Assembly (NCBI GenBank): GCA_907165275.2
Contig: OU015669.1
Coordinates: forward strand, 2,378,501-2,442,500
DNA: 64,000 nucleotides
Origin: Zygaena filipendulae
Lineage: Eukaryota > Arthropoda > Insecta > Lepidoptera > Zygaenidae
Reading direction: 5' to 3'
Below, in pieces: positions 24,641 to 36,794 of the stretch. The translations under genes were made by a program, and so were the position numbers. The notes under the pieces were generated by a model. It did not search any database. It had not been told where the DNA came from and saw only the letters and a program-made list of their open reading frames with translations. The stretch's first letter is position 1, and each line of letters opens with the position of its first letter.

Positions 24641-25164
24641 TTTGGATGAATTTTGAAATGCAATAACAAATAAGACTGTTTATTATCCTATAATCTCAAG
24701 AACAGCTAGCAAATAATTATACTTCGAGGAATATATCTCATTCTATGAAGTGTTAATTATTCTCAGCCACTTTTAGTTCCATAGAGACGTGGTTGATCCG
24801 GTGTCGCATTGAAAGGTGACGTGTGCGCATAAATTATCGCTAGATTCACAGACGACAGCTCCGCGTACACCTAACCGCAATAATCAAAGAACACAGGCCG
24901 GCGGGAATCCGACGTTTCCCCATAAAAATACTGAGAAGTGACGCGTTCCGATTGCATTGATCTTTGTCTATAGAGATTCTCGGAAATTTACGATTCGCGG
25001 CCCATCACTATTCTGTGTGAGACACAGGCGCCGCTGTTCAACCAATTTATTTGTTCTTATTAGGGCCGTTATCTTTTGTGTAACAATAAGTTTTGTGTTA
25101 GATTTTGTTCAATGATTTTACATAAAATATCAAAATAATATATTAGCTTGATTCGCAGTATTTG

Positions 25165-25265
25165 CCGTTTCTCGCAGTTTCACCCGCATTAACCTTTATC
25201 CTTATTCATAGGGGTTGAATTTGAAAAACCACAGTCAGACACAGCTTGTAAGTGTGCCTGCTAGT
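25165..25265 (-). mobile_element. CTAG-type element fragment
   Basis: GTTTCTCGCAGTTTCACCCG followed by ATAGGGGTTGAATTTGAAAA resembles the GTCCCGCGCGG subfamily at 5395. Confidence 0.4.
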
Positions 25266-27418
25266 TAGAATTGAGTGTATTAGGTATATTAAAAATACCT
25301 ACTACCACCACAGCTTAAATCCTAAGCTATACTTATAATATTGTAAGAAATTAAGAAAATTAAATTATGACATTCACCAGTAACAGGAGCCCAGTATGCA
25401 GCTCCGCGTTGTTAGAATATTTTTCAATCTTCGTCTAAAGGCAAAGGACGTAAATCTGCCCCGGCTAGACTCCCGTACGTAATTGACATGTTTATTACAA
25501 TATAAATAACTCGAGAAGCGCGTAAATTAAGATACAAACGGACTTTCTAATTTGGCGTTTAGTCGCATTCTACTGTTCTGTTACTTAGTCGATTTTTGTT
25601 ACCTACTTATTTAAATTGTACTTCTGTGAGTGCAATCTGTTTACTTGGTAAATCTACTTTGTAAAAGCGCCATCTGTTATGGAGTAGACAAAACAAATAT
25701 GAAGATTTTTCTCTAATATACGAAAATTTTAGTATTATTTCAATAAAAGAATAATTGTTAATACCTATGATTTAAAATTACTGGCCTGTGAATCGAACAG
25801 TCTATAGGTCAAATATACAAAAAAAAAAATACTTAGAATAGTATCTTCAAAACAAAAAAGGCGTGAAGGGTCAATTACTTACTACCATAACTATAATAAT
25901 TATTGTTGTATGAAAAAATACTCCTCCTTTCATGAAGTTAGAAAAGAAGTCATATCAAACTATATTAGTTTGTTAGAAACTATGTGAGTTTCAACTCTGA
26001 GGCATTTATAGGTTTGCATTTGGTTATATCATTTCAGACGGACGGATAGACGGACGTCAAAAAAAATCACAAACTGTTGGATTTCATTTATTTTTAATAA
26101 TAATAACCTCAAACACATTTAGAAAAGGAAATACCTACCTACACTTGGGTTGTGCGGTGTAGGCCTAATCATCACGCAACAATAAAAAAGCGTGGCGACG
26201 ACAGGACAATAAAATTTAATTCCATCATAATATTGAAATCCTTTACAAAGGACACTAGGGTAGACTCGACATTCGATCTCTTATATCAATTGTTTTGGGA
26301 CCATAAAGATCTGTATTGATTATACCTAAACCCTCTGTAGTGTTTTACCTCAATCTGTTCACGAGATATCGATAAAATATAATTAATGTCGATACGCTGC
26401 GGTAGCGAAATGTACCTACTTTGACTTGCAAGGTTGTAGATTTATCGAGTACATGTAATTTCTCGTGTGCATTGATTTAAATATTTGCATGCAAATGGAA
26501 GTTGATATTATTATTTAGCCGTTAGAAAGTTCACGGGTCTCTAAAATATGAAATTTAAATTACTTCAACTGTAATAAATGATATGGGATCTGCAAGGGAA
26601 TTTTGCATTTACTACGACATTGATAAAATGAAGATGTTTAAATACCTACCTATACTACGAAATTTAATCTCACGGGAAATAGATTAGAATAGAACAATTT
26701 TTTTTCTGCCGAACACACAAGAATAATTAACAAACACTAAAAAAGCGCCTAATCTAAAACCAAGTTATCTTGCATGCTCTGCCGAAAGGGACACCAACTC
26801 AGCATTAGCTAGGTGCAGGTACACCCAGCGCTATATGAATTCGCTACTGCTGAAAATAAAGTTCGTACAAAATATACTTTCCTCACCAGCTTTCATCGAT
26901 ATCCGTAGTTGAGTTTAATTTAAGTTAAAAAATTGGGCTATAATATAATACATGAAGCAAATAATTATGTTTACAGGTTTCATCGATATTCGATTGCATC
27001 GAGAGTCAATCACTAGAATATTATGTTATCTTTGATTCTCACACCGTTCGCTCGAACGAATGAACCAATTTCCTTAAATGGCGTCCTTTAGCTATTATTT
27101 CCAATGGCCTCTAATAGTTTGTTGATAAGATAACGCTCAGTATTAATGTTGACGAGGCAGAGCGTGGGTGCAACTTAATTGATAACATGCGCCGGCTAAA
27201 AATGCATGTACCTCCTCTGATTAAAGTTTAAACCATACCATAGAAAAAAAAGTTTTTATCCTGTTTTGTTAACAGCTCATGTTTAAGGATATGGTCCGAA
27301 GTCATTAGTATTTTAGTAGTGTTCTCACTCCAATAGGTACATAATATATTTAATTTAAAAGTTGCCTTAATTTTTTTAAGTTTTTCTAATTTTTTAAAGG
27401 TAAAAAAAAACGAGAAAA

Positions 27419-27865
27419 AAACCCGGCCAAGTGCAAGCCGCACTCGCGCTTGAGGGGTTCCGTACCATTATCTACAAAAACGGCAATAAAAATCATGTCT
27501 GTTGTATGGAAGCCCCTTATAAATATTTGTTTTATTTTAATTTATTTCTAAAGTGAATATATAACTAAATATTCTTTGAATATATATTTCAGGTGTCTAC
27601 CTGTTGCCGTTATATATATCGAGCAAAAATGAGCGAAACAATTACGTTTGTTGAGTGGGAGCCCTCTTAATATTGTTATTTTAATCTGTTTTCACATAAC
27701 AGAAATACATCCTGTGTGAAAATTTTAACTGTCTAACTATCATGGTTCATGAGATACAGCCTAGTGACAGACGTACAGGCGGACGGACGGACGGACGGAC
27801 AGTGAAGTCTTAGCAATAGAGCCCCGTTTTACCCTTTGGGTTTTTAGCAGAGACACTATAATTTT
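27419..27865 (+). mobile_element. Abundant lepidopteran interspersed repeat (unclassified)
   Basis: ACCCGGCCAAGTGCAAGCCG, GGGGTTCCGTACCATTATCT, TTCATGAGATACAGCC and CCCGTTTTACCCTTTGGGTT occur in order, as in a repeat I recall as very common in moth and butterfly sequence. It includes a (GGAC)n run at about 27780..27801. Confidence 0.65.
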
Positions 27866-27890
27866 TGTTAATCTAAAAGAATATCCTACT

Positions 27891-28105
27891 TCCTAGTAAT
27901 ATTATAAATGCGAAAGTTTGTAAGAATGTATGGATGGATGGATGGATGTTTGTTACTCTTTCACGCAAAAACTACTAAATGGATTTAAATGAAACTTTAC
28001 AATAATATAGCTTATACATCAGATTAACACATAGGGTACCCTTTGTCCCGGAATTCCTGCGGGAACTCTGAAATTGACGCGGGTGAAACCGCGGGGCACA
28101 ACTAG
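27891..28105 (+). mobile_element. Helitron-like element with (GGAT)n insert
   Basis: Full length from TCCTAGTAATATTATAAATG to GGGGCACAACTAG. It carries a GGAT tetranucleotide run at about 27929..27948, also seen in reverse in the copy at 49195..49400, so this microsatellite belongs to a subfamily. Confidence 0.8.
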
Positions 28106-28116
28106 TAATAATATAC

Positions 28117-28205
28117 GATAACAAGCTATTCGCCGCAGTTATATTGCCCGCGGTTTCACACGCGTTAATTTCGGAGTGCCCGTAAAAAATCCAGGACAAG
28201 AAGTT
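28117..28205 (-). mobile_element. Helitron-like 3' fragment
   Basis: GCCCGCGGTTTCACACGCGT and TAATTTCGGAGTGCCCGTAA, only 12 bp from the end of the previous copy and in opposite orientation. Confidence 0.5.
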
Positions 28206-28900
28206 AATACACTAGGTAGATACGTCTAAACTGTAATAGTCGAATTGCATTGACGCCTTTAAATGGTATCTTTCTTGCGTGTAGTTCAATTTAGATGAAA
28301 CAAAGCCTATATAGGTAATTACTTAAAGGCTGAGCTTGTGAAAACCTGTGAAAATGGATGACAATCCGTTCAGTAGATTCGAAGAAAATCATAAACCGAA
28401 GACAGAAAAGAATTTAAAAAACCGTTATTTTATGTTTGATTTTTTTATTTTATTTTTTTGTTTCTTTTATAGCCCGCTCCCAATTTTTGGTAAAAATATC
28501 GAATGTACCTACCTACAGAAACACGGATTCTTCTACTCTTTTATTCTTGTATAGATTTATTTCAAATAAACTTGATTCGATAATTTATTTCAAATAAACT
28601 TGATCTTTGTATATTAAATTTTATCTCAATCCTAAATCTGTTGCAAGCATTTTCTCTTCACTTGATGTGTAAACAAAAATATTAATTACACTGTTTTATT
28701 AATCTCTCGATTCAATAAACCTAGCGAGGGAATGGAGGTAATAATTCCGAACAACATAAGCTGGTTCTAATCTTTACTAGTCGTTTCAGCTTTGTAAATT
28801 GAATTTCCAACGACAAACCTCCTCAACGATTAACTGTTACGTATGTATAGTCTATGCCTGTTTCATGTTGACATACAAATTAGACTTTTATATTATGTAA

Positions 28901-29070
28901 CTAGCTGTGCCCCACGGTTCCACTCGCGTGAGTTTTGGATTCCCGCAGGAATTTCAAGTAGCCTGATTTACTTCTTGTAACATCAGCTAATTAGGAGTGA
29001 AGGTCTCGTCGTTTCGGAGATTCCCCGCGTGAGTTTCGGAATTCCCGCAGGAACTCCAAACTTTTTTCAT
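28901..29070 (-). mobile_element. Helitron-like element, two joined 3' parts
   Basis: CTAGCTGTGCCCCACGGTTC starts a copy; after CAGCTAATTAGGAGTGAAGG a second GATTCCCCGCGTGAGTTTCG segment follows at about 29020, so two copies are joined or partly duplicated. Confidence 0.55.
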
Positions 29071-29178
29071 AAGAACCCCTTTCCGTAATAACAAATACAG
29101 CAAAAAAGATTTAGCGAAATTGGTCCAGCCGCGTGATGCCATGACCAAAGGAAATAGGGATTCATTTTTAAATAAAGA

Positions 29179-29343
29179 CTAGCTGCTCCCCGCATTTTCG
29201 CCCGCGATAATTTTGGAGTTCCCGCGGGAATTCTGGGAGAACAGTACCCTATGTCCTTCTCCTGATCATCGGTCGAGCCGTTTATCTGTGAAAGCGTAAC
29301 AAACAAACAAACTCCACTTTCGCATTTATAAAATTAGTAAGGA
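29179..29343 (-). mobile_element. Helitron-like element
   Basis: CTAGCTGCTCCCCGCATTTT at one end and ATTTATAAAATTAGTAAGGA at the other; the middle is shortened to 165 bp overall. Confidence 0.75.
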
Positions 29344-30257
29344 TTGTCTATGAAATTAATTTTGTAATATACATAACACCGTGGGCATCTCTAGCGACCA
29401 GCTAAGTATACCAACTTGTAAAACGCTGCGATGTTGGTTGTGGTTACACTAATACGCCTCCCAGGCGTTCTACCTCCATGGGTGGTAATGATGCCTACTT
29501 TTCTTACAATGAGTACGGGAGAAATTTATCGCGTTGGCAACCCTTCCGACTCGGGGAGATAATTGAATGGAAATTCAACAATACGTGACAAATTAGCAAG
29601 CGCCAGATAGAATGTGCTGATTCTGAGTTATAATCGCCGTAAATACTATGAACATGACCAAGCTACTGTGTCCAAATAAGGACCATGCTCCTTGCCTATG
29701 GGCTATGACGCAGATTAATTTAAATACATATATATAGGTAGGTTCTTATATAGTAGGTAACGAGTCGTTATTTTACTTGTAATTTTATATAAATTTATGT
29801 ACCTACAGAGTACTGACCGTAATCCTAATATTGTCGTTTAACTTAAATCTAAGTTCACTTAGACTTACTATTTATTATCTTTTGCATAATCTCCTAACTA
29901 AACTCACCTCTATTTACAGTTTTGTTATTAATAGGCTGAACTTTCTAAATAAATTGAAATCACTTGAACATGTTCCTTATAAGGCGACGGCGGACGCATA
30001 TTATTAAACATAAAGTTATCTTGCATCTGTATACCTTGTGTTGAATATTTATGATAAATAACTTCTCTTCAATAGGTTAATCGGATTTTGGTTCCGGGTT
30101 AAGGATTTTATCTGAAAATAAAAAGAAATAGGTAGGACCACTGAAAGAGAACTACGGAAACCCCTCTATAAACAAACTGCCCTCGTCATTTTGACACAAA
30201 ATATTTAAAAGACAAAACGACACAGTTCAAAAATATATATAATGTCGAGTATCATTC

Positions 30258-30365
30258 AGATTCAAACATACTTTATTGCTCAAAAAGAAGCACACTAAAC
30301 GGCTGACAAATAAAAAGAAAGGACAGAGCAAGGACAACCTTGGTGGCAGAAAGCCACAAATAGAA
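30258..30365 (-). mobile_element. Retroposon 3' UTR fragment
   Basis: AACATACTTTATTGCTC and AAAGAAAGGACAGAGCAAGG resemble 63358..63485; both are minus-oriented tails of the same family. Confidence 0.45.
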
Positions 30366-30483
30366 ACTAGAAGCGGGTGGGTGGGAACGCACCTCTTACA
30401 AAGACGAGCTGATGCCTCATGGCATTTGACCTAACCTTATGGCTAGGTTGGGAGAAGTGAGGGTAGCGCAGGAGCGGTCACAA

Positions 30484-30645
30484 TTATAATACTTCCCAAC
30501 ACGCAAATCTACTCGATCTAAGCTATAAGCTTATATGGTGGAAACCAAATAAAAGTGGTCATCTGAGGTCATCGTGGAAATCTGAAGTAGGCCTTTACCC
30601 AGCAGTGATCGTCTGTCAGCTGATGTGATAATGATAATGAATTTA
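30484..30645. mobile_element. SINE body and RTE-type tail fragments
   Basis: 30484..30545 resembles the body of the SINE at 13932. From about 30578, AGGCCTTTACCCAGCAGTG and a GATGTGATAATGATAATGA tail match the 3' end typical of RTE retrotransposons, plus strand. Confidence 0.45.
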
Positions 30646-31292
30646 AACTTCTAATCTGATTCAGTTTTTTAATAATTAAGACTAATAAGCAAAATTATAA
30701 TTATTATTAAAATTGCATTGCCGCTAATATACTATCTAGTAGTTAGTAAATCGATGCACCATCTCTGCCACAATCACATCCACCAAACTGATAGAGACAA
30801 CTTGGTAGAACCAAGTAAACAAAATTTAATATCAACCGTCCCCGGTACAGTTTAAGAGGCATTAGGACATATACCCTACACTGGACGGCCTACAGCAGTC
30901 CACCCAATGCATATTTATGAATATAACAGACAGTTTATTTCCCGGATAACAACACCGCATCGCTAACGGCGGTCTGTCTCGAGTCGTCGAGTACTTAGGA
31001 AGACTGAATGTTATGTGGATGTTACGTTTATTTTATGAAAACAAAGTCTCAACAACTAAAAAAAGTATTGCCACAAATTGATTGAAGCCTAACAACAAAA
31101 CAAAAGATACTGTCGGCACATCAGCTATTTGATTTCTATCCTTGACAAGCCACTTTCCCTTACCCTTTGTTTTCCAAAAATTACTCGCTCTGTACCCTAA
31201 TTCATCTCTTCCTGATTCGTTCGTCTCAAATTATGTTTTATTATAATTAAGATCGAGACATCCACTAACTGTACCCTATCTCATTGTTTCAG

Positions 31293-31793
31293 AAGGATCT
31301 CTCAGAAGATTGCGTGTTCGAGGAACACATAGAGGAGAACAATTACAACACGTATTCGAGGATACGTGCCGGTAAGAAGGCGTTCGTAGCTCTCGACAAC
31401 AGGGGCAAGGCGAGACGCACCCAGATACCCGTCAATCGACCGTTGGGGAATCTGTCCGTGTATGCACTCACCATGACCCGACGGTGGGAAGGCCAGAGAC
31501 AGTTGCAGTGCGCGCCTAGACGCCACAGAGGCAAACTGAAACAGCCGTCGCCGTTCCACAGGAACTGCATGAGACGCGTGCAAAGGCAAAACTTGAAACA
31601 GAAAAGGAAACAGAAGAGGGGCAACATAAGGAACAAGCACAGGCATCCGAAGGCGAGAAGAAAACACGGCAATTCGACGACGACGACGACGGACACGAGT
31701 TGGGACGAGTCGACGATGTCGACGATGTCGACGACGACGGACGCGGAGTTTTTTCGATCGGCGGCCGCGCAGGAGGCGGTCGGACGCGCTTGA
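31293..31793 (+). CDS. bnl: FGF family growth factor, terminal coding exon
   Basis: The exon follows an acceptor ending TTTCAG, starts in phase 0 and runs to TGA at 31791..31793, giving 166 residues. Residues 1-20 read KDLSEDCVFEEHIEENNYNT; the DCVFEE...NNYNTY stretch continues the FGF core directly from the exon at 17007. KKAFVALDNRGKARR and a GNLSVY segment complete the trefoil, with NLS a possible N-glycosylation site. From about residue 70 onward comes a tail of about 95 residues that is not FGF core. It is very basic (KQKRKQKRGNIRNKHRHPKARR region) and might bind heparan sulfate, followed by a Thr/Ser/Asp-rich end encoded by an ACG/GAC repeat at about 31675..31742. The 3' UTR start is at 31794. 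The intron between the two exons is 17111..31292. The long antisense reading frames here are shadows of this exon. Confidence 0.9.
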   Translation, partial: KDLSEDCVFEEHIEENNYNTYSRIRAGKKAFVALDNRGKARRTQIPVNRPLGNLSVYALTMTRRWEGQRQLQCAPRRHRGKLKQPSPFHRNCMRRVQRQNLKQKRKQKRGNIRNKHRHPKARRKHGNSTTTTTDTSWDESTMSTMSTTTDAEFFRSAAAQEAVGRA

Positions 31794-33434
31794 GTCGGTC
31801 TCTGGTCGCGGTCGGTGCTGCAATCGCGCTCGCGCACTAGCACAGTTCCACACTTACGAGTGCACGAATCTCTTTATCATTCCTGATTGTTGCTGTTCGA
31901 AATGTGAATAGCGATTGAATTTTGTGACAATGTAGCGTTGCTCTCTTAGATTTGTCGTCGTGGGCTCAGATTCACTGAAGACACAAACAAACACAAAACT
32001 TAATTTTCCTTCCGAGCTCGAAGAAGTTTCACTGCAGCAAAAAATTCTACTTAAGACAACTTGTCTAGGCATACCTACAGAAAACTGATTTGTGTTTTTT
32101 AGTCATCTAGAGCGTTTGGGATTGCCAATCATAACTCGCATAGTGAATCAGAGCCCTACTATGATAAAGATGACATAAGTAATATTATATACGATTTTTT
32201 ATTAGACACTGGTACTTTAATCATCTTTTTTACAAACGTCGTGGAACGTAAAAACATTGAACGATTGTTTAGTAATAAATGAACTTATATATTTTCATGT
32301 TGTCGCTTTTATTTGTATTATAGGAAAAAATCTTAAAATTAATGTTCTCGACGCATTTGCAATGTATGTACATTAGAAAGTTATTGAATTGAATAGACGA
32401 GCGCTGTGCGCTTGTGATTTGAATACATTATATAGATAGCAATAAAACGAATGATATTAAAATCTACCAAAGTTACTGAAATTATCTATCTCAATGTATA
32501 TTCCTAGTTCGCTTTAAAATGTAGTTATTATGTATCGGCAATATTCCAATTGTCCTTAGATACTGTTTATACTTAATTTAGACGATGAATTGAAAAATCA
32601 AACGTTTGAAATTAATCTACTTAGTTTAGTGAATAAAATAATAACTTATGTTATACTTAGATTGTTATGGAGATGAGATTATCGATTGTTAAGTTGGAAC
32701 TGTGTTAGGCAGTCGCTGAGATTCCTGTTGACCTGTGATCTTCAATGGATCGCATCTCGTCATCCTGCCCCTTTTAAAATGATTCCTATAACGTAGGTAC
32801 GTTCTCGTCCGACATTGGAAACGCACCGTAAGATAAATATAGCTGTGTAATTATATCGAAAGGCACTTTGTTTATCCTAAATCCATCGTCCACTTCTCGG
32901 ATTTCTATTTAATTAAAACTAAGTAACTTTAATGGACGCGATAGGAAGCCGAACGAATCGGTTATTTCAAAAATAACCCATTTCTATAGACATCATTGAA
33001 ATGAAACGACAATCGACACTCAGTGCCCTCCCTGTAAATAAACTTATTCAAATTAAGTAATTAACATTAATATTAAAGAAATTCTTTTGAGTTGTCCGTC
33101 GATCAACTGGTGCGTGTATATACGAGTATATCTATAATATAATAATTGTATCCATAATGTATTAAAATATGGTGATGTACAGGAATCTCGTTGGAAGTTG
33201 GTTATTGTACTTAGAAGATTGTGACGCTGTGTAATTTCGTAAGGAAATGACTGAAAAATATTGGACTGAGTAATTAATTTTGTAACGCTGGTTTCAGTCT
33301 AGGCTATGATAGTGTACATTAGCGTGCTACAAACGGATCGCGTATGTGAACGAGTCATGTTGAACAATCGAAGGTAAGTCAATCGCTTCATAAAGCTAAC
33401 GATAGATTAATTATCCTTAGAGCATTTAAAAAGG
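31794..33434 (+). other. FGF 3' untranslated and flanking region
   Basis: AT-rich sequence without coding signal follows the FGF stop. Several AATAAA motifs could serve for polyadenylation, for instance near 32272, 32441, 32631 and 33034; the sequence alone does not show which is used. No repeat was recognised until the retrotransposon remnant begins near 33435. Confidence 0.5.
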
Positions 33435-34200
33435 GAGTAACCGTCATCATCACATCAGTTGAAAGGCGTCCATTACCCCCAACGACGGGTCCTGCGTTTC
33501 CTGCATCTAACACCCCGTTCCCACTTGTCGGGTGTCGGGTCCGGATTTCAATCGGATGTTCCAGTGGCAGAACATTTTATATGGAGCTATTCACACTTGT
33601 CGGAAACAGATTTAGTGTCGTCGCCGACAAGAAAATATGTCGGCTGTTTTACGAGCCCTCTACGCCCGGAAAAAAATCGTGTCGGATCTCGCTCGCCTAT
33701 GAGTTAGTATGGCGCTGCTCACACTTGTCGGATGTCGGGGCCGACAACCCTGTCTCCGCTACCGCTTGTTCCGCCCGGCGGCGCCCGTGCGTGCGTCGCA
33801 TCACTACGATCGCGCGCCATAATTACACAGATCGCGGCGCGCAAGCAGAGTTGTTGTGTGGTCGCCAGCTTCGACCGTGTCCAACAACCGACAATAGTGT
33901 AAACAGAGGCGCCGACATTCGAATAAAATCCGGATCCGACATCCGACAAGTGGGAACGAGCTGAATGGCGTCCCGCGACCTTCACCAAGTCGCCAGTGCA
34001 CCTTGTTGCGGGCCTATCCACGCTGCGTCTCAGTTCGTGGTCGCCACTCGAGTACTTTCCTTCTTCATCGGTCATCAGGTCTTTGAGCGATGTGCCCTGT
34101 CCACTGCCACTTGCTATTCTTCAGGTAACCTTGGTCCGTCTGCGGATATCCTCATTTCTGATTCGATCCCGCAACGAAACTCCAAGCATAGCCAAGAGAT
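33435..34200 (-). pseudogene. RTE-type non-LTR retrotransposon remnant, interrupted
   Basis: On the minus strand the C-terminal end of a reverse-transcriptase polyprotein is visible: GVSLRDRIRNEDIRRRTKVT (from about 34170 leftward, followed by a stop), then GDLVKVAGR just before 33958. After the inserted element the remaining 3' part runs to a short TCATCATCACATCA tail (minus-strand TGATG repeats). Frameshifts and stops make it non-functional. Confidence 0.7.
33516..33958. mobile_element. Inverted-repeat element inserted into the RTE remnant
   Basis: CGTTCCCACTTGTCGG begins the left end and its inverse (CCGACAAGTGGGAACG) closes the right end; the repeats continue inward through TCCGGATTT. 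Further copies of CACACTTGTCGG occur inside (33592 and 33718), so the element contains sub-repeats. It divides the retrotransposon C-terminus. Several overlapping short open frames are incidental. Confidence 0.7.
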
Positions 34201-34928
34201 CGTTTTAATTCAAAACAATCGGGGATTACGGCGAGGATGAGGTACACATACACATGTCTTCAGAAACATGTGGGTAAATATCATTGATCATTGACAATAA
34301 TCATTGTTGAACCTATTGCAATAAGATTGAAGAACAATGAAGTAACATATTTGGAATGCTGACTGTACAGCATTCTAATTCATTTAAATTAAGCCAACAT
34401 GTTTTTACTTAGTTTTTACGATCTTATTTTGGCCACTATATGAACTAAACGGATATATCTTGGGTATAAAAAGGGCCCGTACGTAAATGTACCTACTACC
34501 ATTTTAAATGCTCTACGGTTTTACCCATAAACAGGGGAAATCAAAGCGCAAACTAGGGTAACACTTACCTTTAGTCGTTCAACGATTTCATAGTGATAAT
34601 AATTATTAATAAAATAAAAACATTTTAATTGACGAAGTGACTATTAGTTTTAATTATTAGATATATTGTATGATAAGGAAAAAAAAACACGTGTATGTAA
34701 TTGTAAATTATTTATTTTACATATTATTATAGAGAAAGTCGTATTTTGTTAACGTTTTAGTTGATGTTATTTTAACTATTTCTCTCGTCCCTGCACGTAG
34801 TCCAAACAGAATGTAGATATGTAGGATGTTATACGCTTGTACTTTTAGTGAGCCTACTTTATTTGTATTATAATTATTAAACCTAATTTTTAGCTATGTT
34901 CGGTAAAAATTGTATGTGCTTTGTATGT

Positions 34929-35556
34929 GGTTATATAAAGTGTTAATGAATTAACTGAAAACTAGAAAGTAGTTTGTTCAGAATCGACTTCCGAATCGAT
35001 CGCACCATGTTTTAATATAGGTTATATTTATTTTTTTAATAAATATAACCTATATTAAAGTACCCATGTCTAAATTATTTATAATACATACAATATTTGA
35101 CGCGTATGCCGTTCGTAGCAAAAAAAACGAACCGGTCATTGCGCGTAGGCGCTTGAAATTTCGTAGATAGGTCACCTAATGTTGAATAACTTTTACGGCC
35201 GCACTCAGAGTCGACTTTAATGATTACTTAGTTAAGTATAGATTTTTAAAACAAAACTGCCGCCATCAGAGACGTTCAGTAAATTAATGTTAATTGGCAT
35301 TTAATGAGATGTAACTTAATTAGTTAAATGCCAATTAACATTAATTTATTAAACTTGTCTGATTGCGGCAGTTTTGTTTTAAAAATCTAGACTTAACTAA
35401 GTAATAATTAAAGTCTACTCTGAGTGCGGCCGTTAGACTATTAATTTTTTCGACATAATTTATATTTTAATCATATTATTATTGTTAATTTTTTTAAATG
35501 GGGTATATATTTTTTAAATCAGATTTTTGCTCAATTCATTAACACGTTGTATAACC
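34929..35556 (+). mobile_element. Inverted-repeat element, copy A, with a nested MITE
   Basis: The ends 34929..34952 and 35533..35556 are 24 nt inverted repeats with two mismatches (GGTTATATAAAGTGTTAATG start). A perfect 22 nt stem (35011..35032 and 35038..35059) lies inside. The element contains the MITE at 35196..35432 and has an inverted relative without it at about 36795..37154. Confidence 0.75.
35193..35435. mobile_element. Nearly fully palindromic MITE with TTA target duplication
   Basis: The element is 35196..35432 (237 bp), with ends CGGCCGCACTCAGAGT / inverse and arms of about 110 nt that pair along their length. TTA flanks both sides. A 3 bp TTA/TAA duplication is typical of the PIF/Harbinger superfamily. 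The copy B relative lacks the insertion at the same point. Confidence 0.85.
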
Positions 35557-36794
35557 TAACACGTGTAATAGATTCGATGCTCGAATGGCAATCCTCACTA
35601 AGCGATAATGAGTTTAATTTACAAGACAGATAATTTTAGAAGTCATAAAAAAAACTATTTTAACAGTCGTGGTTTTTTTTAATTTGAACATTAAACCACT
35701 CTCCTGTAAAGCTAGGTTGTCGCTTATTAATGGATGGACTGGTTCTTGCGTCACGCAATTAATTATTATTAGACATTTTATAAATACCTAATCCCTCGCA
35801 GAAGTTGTATTACATCGTAACATAAAGACATCATCAACCATCTGTGTCGATTATTCCTTCAACCTTTCATGTTTTTCATAAAACTTCATAAGTACATAGT
35901 AGGTAAAAAGCAAAAAAATTGTTAGATAGTGAAATTAGTCTAATTTTACAAAAGGCTTTCTAGTAATCTAATGAATTGGCTAAGTGTAATCAAGTTAACA
36001 ATCACAAATTTTCCGTGTTCGATTTTTTTATAAGATTGGCAATCTTGAAAATATAAAATATGTACCTACCGAAATAATGAAATAGTGAAAATATTTATCG
36101 ATAACTACTTTGATGCTTATTTCGTTATAATAAATAGCATGCTGTAAAATTTAATTTGTTTGTCATTTGCTGTAAGGAATATTGTTCATTTAAATATTTT
36201 TTATCGAATTGCTATAATGAATTGTATATAAAATGAGAGATACATAGAAAACTCGGTAACAGTATTTCGCTAAACTAAGAATTAGTTTTGTCGACAATAT
36301 TAGATAATTTAAGTAGGTAAGTAGGTACTTAGTTGATAATTATAAACTTACAATATATTTCAATACGTTTTTTAAATATCTTCAACTGGGAACAGTGCGA
36401 TTTTAAATGCATAGTATGGAGTTAAAAACTGCTTTTTGTTCAGATATCACCACTGATAGCTCTTTCCGTGACATATTTGGCCACAATCTTGGCCGCAACT
36501 CAAGAACGAGTCCAAAACAACAAAAAGTTTCATAAAAATAAAAACTGAGTGAGTGTCGTGGAACACTCGGATAGAACGAAGTTTCTGCGCCTTGTAGTTT
36601 CTGAAAAAAAAAAAGAAAAAAAACAATAAGCAAACAATAACAATTCGTTCTGAAAACCATTAACCATTAAGCGCGCACCTATGACGCCGTGACGGAAAAT
36701 TTCTTTCACTCATGAAATCCTAACCCTTATCCGTACCGTACGCGATAAAGAACCTCGTTCTAATAATGTAAAATTATTTACCATCGTAATCTGA

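Larger units (their letters stand above)
17111..31292 (+). other. FGF intron, 14.2 kb, repeat-filled
   Basis: The intron runs from GTAAGT to TTTCAG. It has no recognisable exon. It contains the retroposon tail near 17290, a Helitron-like copy at 19667, a large foldback at 20410..21238, further Helitron-like copies at 23512, 24575, 27891, 28901 and 29179, an abundant unclassified repeat at 27419..27865, and retroposon and SINE pieces at 30258..30645. I see nothing recognisable in 17360..19666, 21240..23510, 24640..25160, 25270..27415, 28206..28900 or 29345..30255. Insect FGF introns can hold tissue enhancers, but none can be named from the sequence. Confidence 0.8.

Noticed and set aside
27228..27443. 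Minus-strand lysine/phenylalanine-rich frame
   Set aside because: It reflects poly-A/T runs at the edge of an interspersed repeat.
31302..31853. Minus-strand open frames of 166 and 183 codons
   Set aside because: They are antisense to the FGF terminal exon, arginine/serine and valine runs come from the reverse of its basic and repeat-rich codons, and no domain is seen.
33459..34240. Several plus-strand open frames of 65-127 codons
   Set aside because: They arise from the antisense of the RTE remnant and from the GC-rich element inserted in it.
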